Positions 60,849 through 64,000 of a stretch of 64,000 nt of DNA are shown here, one piece after another (within the stretch, counting starts at the first letter, position 1; every line of letters begins with the position of its first letter). Origin of the DNA: Pseudomonadota bacterium (lineage in GTDB: Bacteria > Pseudomonadota > Gammaproteobacteria > Acidiferrobacterales > Acidiferrobacteraceae); contig JAKBUS010000004.1 of NCBI GenBank assembly GCA_021841585.1, forward strand, positions 1 to 64,000. Reading direction: 5' to 3'. The notes under the pieces were generated by a model that worked only from the letters and a program-made list of their open reading frames with translations, made no database searches and was not told the DNA's origin. The position numbers were made by a program, and so were the translations under genes.

Positions 60849-61438
60849 CGGCCGACCGCAAACAGCCAGCGAATGTGCCGCCCATCCTTCAAGGTAAGCA
60901 CCACCTTCACCGCCGCCGGATCCGCGGCCGGCTGGCCGGCGAGTGGCCAGGTGCGCACGTACAGGCCGTTGGATGCCAAGAGCCGTACATGGAAGCTCCG
61001 TACACCGCGCATCAAAACCTCCTTGGCCCGGCGCTCGCCGGGGGCCCGATCCAGGACCGCCCACCGCCGCCATATCAGCCGCCCATGCATGACCGTGTAA
61101 TCGACGCGCCGCAGATCGCTTGCCGGACCCGCACCGAACGGCGGCGTGCCGCCCGTCGTGAAATTGAGGCGCACCCCGCGGCCCATCCGGCGCACCTCGA
61201 ATGCCGGCACCAATGTCCCCGCGCCGTCACGCACCGGCCGCCCACGCGCCTGAGCCAGGTCATTGGCCAGCCGGTAATAGGCAAGCCCGCGCGCCTGCCA
61301 GCGCACGCGCACGCTCTTTAGCTGCGCGCGAATCGCCATCGCGCGGTCAAGACCGGTGTAGGCGATCGCCCCGACGATGGCGAAGATCGCGATCGCCACG
61401 AGCATCTCGAGCAAGGTAAATCCGCGGCTTCGCGTCAT
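60845..61438 (-). CDS. gspJ: Type II secretion minor pseudopilin J
   Basis: MTRSRGFTLLEMLVAIAIFAIVGAIAYTGLDRAM. Confidence 0.9.
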   Translation of the reverse strand: MTRSRGFTLLEMLVAIAIFAIVGAIAYTGLDRAMAIRAQLKSVRVRWQARGLAYYRLANDLAQARGRPVRDGAGTLVPAFEVRRMGRGVRLNFTTGGTPPFGAGPASDLRRVDYTVMHGRLIWRRWAVLDRAPGERRAKEVLMRGVRSFHVRLLASNGLYVRTWPLAGQPAADPAAVKVVLTLKDGRHIRWLFAVGR

Positions 61439-61839
61439 GGCTTGCGCACGAAGCCAACAAGCCGCATCAAGACCTGCGACCGCCGCGCACGGCGGATCGT
61501 GATCCGTACCCGCCGGATCTCCGGCAATGGCGTCGCCATAACCTTCGTCACTATCCGAAACCGCCGACCGTCCTCGCGCTCGCGCGTATGGCGCCGCCCC
61601 AGGGGCGGCCAATGAACGATGGCCTCCACGCGCGTCAACCGGTTCTCGGCTACCCACAGCGCCAACGTCCGGTCCCGCAGGGCGCCGGCGGTCGTGATCG
61701 CGCCCGTCACGTTACGCATGACCGCCGCCAGCGCGATCGCCAGGATAAAAAGCGCGACCAGCACCTCGAGCAGCGTGAACCCCGCGCACCTAGCTGCGCG
61801 CCAGGCCTTTGATATGCCCATCATCATTGCCTGACACAA
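61435..61839 (-). CDS. gspI: Type II secretion minor pseudopilin I
   Basis: AGFTLLEVLVALFILAIALAAVMRNVTG...ALWVAENRL. Confidence 0.9.
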   Translation of the reverse strand: MCQAMMMGISKAWRAARCAGFTLLEVLVALFILAIALAAVMRNVTGAITTAGALRDRTLALWVAENRLTRVEAIVHWPPLGRRHTREREDGRRFRIVTKVMATPLPEIRRVRITIRRARRSQVLMRLVGFVRKP

Positions 61840-62248
61840 GAAAACGCCCGTGGCTCGTCACGATCTCGCAATGAAATGTGCGCCCAAGACCGCTTGGCGT
61901 GAACATCACGACGCGCCTTTTCCCGAAACCCTTCAGCACCGCGCCCGTCGGCAGTCGTCGCGCTCGAAACAACGCACCCTTGATGGCCGCGAAGCGCCCG
62001 TGACCGTTGAGCCGTTGAAAATCATATCCGTGGGTCGTGAAGTCCACCCGATACGGCCGTCCGGTCACAATCGCCTGAGTACGCGCCGCCTGGAGAAGCG
62101 CCACGAGACGCGCGCCCTCGTGACGCGCGGACACCCCGACGTCGCGACCAAGGCGCGGCGCAATCACGCCTAGCATAATGCCGATCAAGACCAGAATGAT
62201 CAGGACCTCAAACAGCGTGAACCCGCGGCAGTTCGTTAGAGTTGCCAT
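61790..62248 (-). CDS. gspH: Type II secretion minor pseudopilin H
   Basis: RGFTLFEVLIILVLIGIMLGVIAPRLG. Confidence 0.88.
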   Translation of the reverse strand: MATLTNCRGFTLFEVLIILVLIGIMLGVIAPRLGRDVGVSARHEGARLVALLQAARTQAIVTGRPYRVDFTTHGYDFQRLNGHGRFAAIKGALFRARRLPTGAVLKGFGKRRVVMFTPSGLGRTFHCEIVTSHGRFLVSGNDDGHIKGLARS

Positions 62249-62670
62249 GACCCGATGACGTCCTTCATGCCATGCCCCTTACCGTGCGGCCCGTAGCTAA
62301 AGACATCCACGCGCCCATGAATTCCTGGATTCAAGTACTGGTACGGCCGCCCCCAAGGATCGACGGGCAGGCGCGGGAGATAGCCGCCGGTACGCCAGTC
62401 GGACGCGGCCGGGCCCGAGTCCGGCTTCTGCACCAGGGCCTTCAGGCCTTGCTGCTGGGTCGGATATTGGCCGTTGTCGAGACGATAGAGCTTTAGAGCG
62501 CTCACGATCGAGCGGATATCATTCTTGGCCGCCACGATACGCGCCTGATTGGGGCGATTCATGATCTTCGGGACAATCACCGCCGCCAGGATCCCTATGA
62601 TCACCATGACGACCATGACTTCGATGAGGGTAAAACCACGCGATCGCAGACTCTTAGGCATAAGGTTCAC
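62236..62670 (-). CDS. gspG: Type II secretion major pseudopilin G
   Basis: RGFTLIEVMVVMVIIGILAAVIVPKIMNRPNQARIVAAKNDIRSIVSALKLYRLDNGQYPTQQQGLKALV. Confidence 0.96.
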   Translation of the reverse strand: MNLMPKSLRSRGFTLIEVMVVMVIIGILAAVIVPKIMNRPNQARIVAAKNDIRSIVSALKLYRLDNGQYPTQQQGLKALVQKPDSGPAASDWRTGGYLPRLPVDPWGRPYQYLNPGIHGRVDVFSYGPHGKGHGMKDVIGSWQL

Positions 62671-63878
62671 TTGATAAGTTGGTTCATATCGAATATCGGT
62701 AGAAGGATGGCGAGCACGATGAACAGCACCATTCCCCCCATGACCAGGATCAATACTGGCTCGATGAGACTCGTGAGCGCCGTCACGAAGCTCTCCAGTT
62801 CACGCGTCTGGGCCTCGGCGGCACGCGCTAGCATGGTGTCCAGGGACCCGCTCGCCTCGCCGCTGCTGATCAGATGAATCACAAGCGGCGGGAATAGTTT
62901 GGCCCGCCCTAGGGAACGGCCAAGCGAGCCACCCTCGCGCACCTGGCGCTTGGCCTCCTCGACGGCCATCTGCATCGGCAGATTGGTCACCACATGCAAG
63001 GCGGTGTCGAGCGCCGCCAAAAGCGGAATCCCGGAACTCGTCAGGATCCCGAGCGTGCTTGCAAGCCGCGCGGCATTCAGGCTGCGGATGAGCCGCCCAA
63101 GCAGTGGCACCCGCAGCAAAACCCTCTGCCAGGCGACACGCCGCTCGCGCTTGCGCAGCAACCACTGGCCGATAAGCACGACGGCAAGCGCGCCGGCCGG
63201 CCACAACACGCCGCCTTTCTTGGCGATATGGCTGATGGCGATCAGGGTCCGCGTGGCCCAGGGAAGCGGCGCGCCGCTATCGACAAATACCTGGGCGATC
63301 TGCGGCACGACATACACGAGGAGCCCCCCGACGATGGCCACGGCGACGATACTGACAAGCGCCGGGTAGAGAAACGCCACCCATACCTTCTGCGTCAATG
63401 CCTGACGCTGCTCAGTGTAATCGGCCAACCGCTCCAGGATAACCGGGAGTTTTCCGGACTGTTCGCCGGCCTCCACGAGGTGCCTGTAGAGGGGCGGAAA
63501 GGAGCCCGGAAAATCCCCAAGGGCCTGCGCCAAGGGCTGCCCCTCGCGCACCTTAGTGCGTACCGCCGCAAGGATCTTTCGGGCGCGCGCCGACTCGCTT
63601 TGTTCGGTCAGGGCGTGCAGGCTCTCCTCGATCGGCAGGCCCGCGCGCACCAAAGTCGCAAACTGGCGCGTGATAAGCGCAAGCTCCGCGGCCTTGAGAC
63701 CGCCCTGCCAGCGGAACGCCCGCCGTTCGCTACGCTCCTTGCCGATCGGCGCGACCTTGACGGGTATGAAGCCCTTTTCGCGCAGAAGGCCGCGGACGCG
63801 CCGCTCGGCATCGCCCTCCATGACCCCTTTGACAGCGCGTCCATCGCTGTCTAGTGCCTCATATTCGAATGCCGCCAT
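62667..63878 (-). CDS. gspF: Type II secretion inner-membrane protein F
   Basis: FEYEALDSDGRAVKGVMEGDAERRVRGLLREKG, LITRQFATLVRAGLPIEESLHAL. Confidence 0.95.
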   Translation of the reverse strand: MAAFEYEALDSDGRAVKGVMEGDAERRVRGLLREKGFIPVKVAPIGKERSERRAFRWQGGLKAAELALITRQFATLVRAGLPIEESLHALTEQSESARARKILAAVRTKVREGQPLAQALGDFPGSFPPLYRHLVEAGEQSGKLPVILERLADYTEQRQALTQKVWVAFLYPALVSIVAVAIVGGLLVYVVPQIAQVFVDSGAPLPWATRTLIAISHIAKKGGVLWPAGALAVVLIGQWLLRKRERRVAWQRVLLRVPLLGRLIRSLNAARLASTLGILTSSGIPLLAALDTALHVVTNLPMQMAVEEAKRQVREGGSLGRSLGRAKLFPPLVIHLISSGEASGSLDTMLARAAEAQTRELESFVTALTSLIEPVLILVMGGMVLFIVLAILLPIFDMNQLIK

Positions 63879-63880
63879 AG

Positions 63881-64000
63881 TCAGTCACGGGAGACCCGCA
63901 TAACCTCTTCGGTGGTGGTACGTCCCTCGGCCACGACCCGCAGGCCGTCTTGATGGAGTGTCCGCAGGCCGCGCGAGAGCGCCGCCTCGCGCAGACGCGC
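63881..64000 (-). CDS. gspE: Type II secretion ATPase E (C-terminal fragment, truncated by window edge)
   Basis: Reverse translation ends ...RLREAALSRGLRTLHQDGLRVVAEGRTTTEEVMRVSRD*, matching GspE C-termini; immediately upstream of gspF. Confidence 0.85.
   Translation of the reverse strand, partial: ARLREAALSRGLRTLHQDGLRVVAEGRTTTEEVMRVSRD

Overview
This 64 kb, GC-rich window looks like a gammaproteobacterial chromosome, possibly an acidophilic chemolithotroph (inferred from protein style only). Most of it is conserved housekeeping sequence: lgt, a class A PBP, fur/thiO, ispH-fkpB-lspA-ileS-ribF, murJ, rpsT, proB-obgE-rpmA-rplU, ispB, and tRNA-Pro. It also carries type IV pilus genes (pilS/pilR, a pilY1/X/W/V/fimT minor-pilin cluster, pilC) and a type II secretion operon (gspE'-F-G-H-I-J-K-L-M-N). 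The accessory material lies mainly at 4.9-8.1 kb and 12.2-22.7 kb. The most interesting region is ~17.3-22.7 kb. It holds two different hipBA toxin-antitoxin modules, back to back and divergent, each with a recognisable operator array. Between them is one of two copies of a GTGATCAC-iterated repeat. An apparent antitoxin pseudogene sits between the second hipA and the 3' end of a tRNA-Thr. Just upstream is an ADP-ribosylglycohydrolase / small unknown protein / tandem-AAA ATPase cluster. Other points include an exact 210-bp in-frame duplication of the NfeD OB-fold domain, a frame-disrupted GAF-EAL gene, a possible frameshifted lipoprotein signal ahead of a PLD protein, a vapBC locus with a triplicated 12-bp element, and a 1.2 kaa fused flavoprotein. 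All calls come from reading the sequence and the supplied ORFs; no database search was run.
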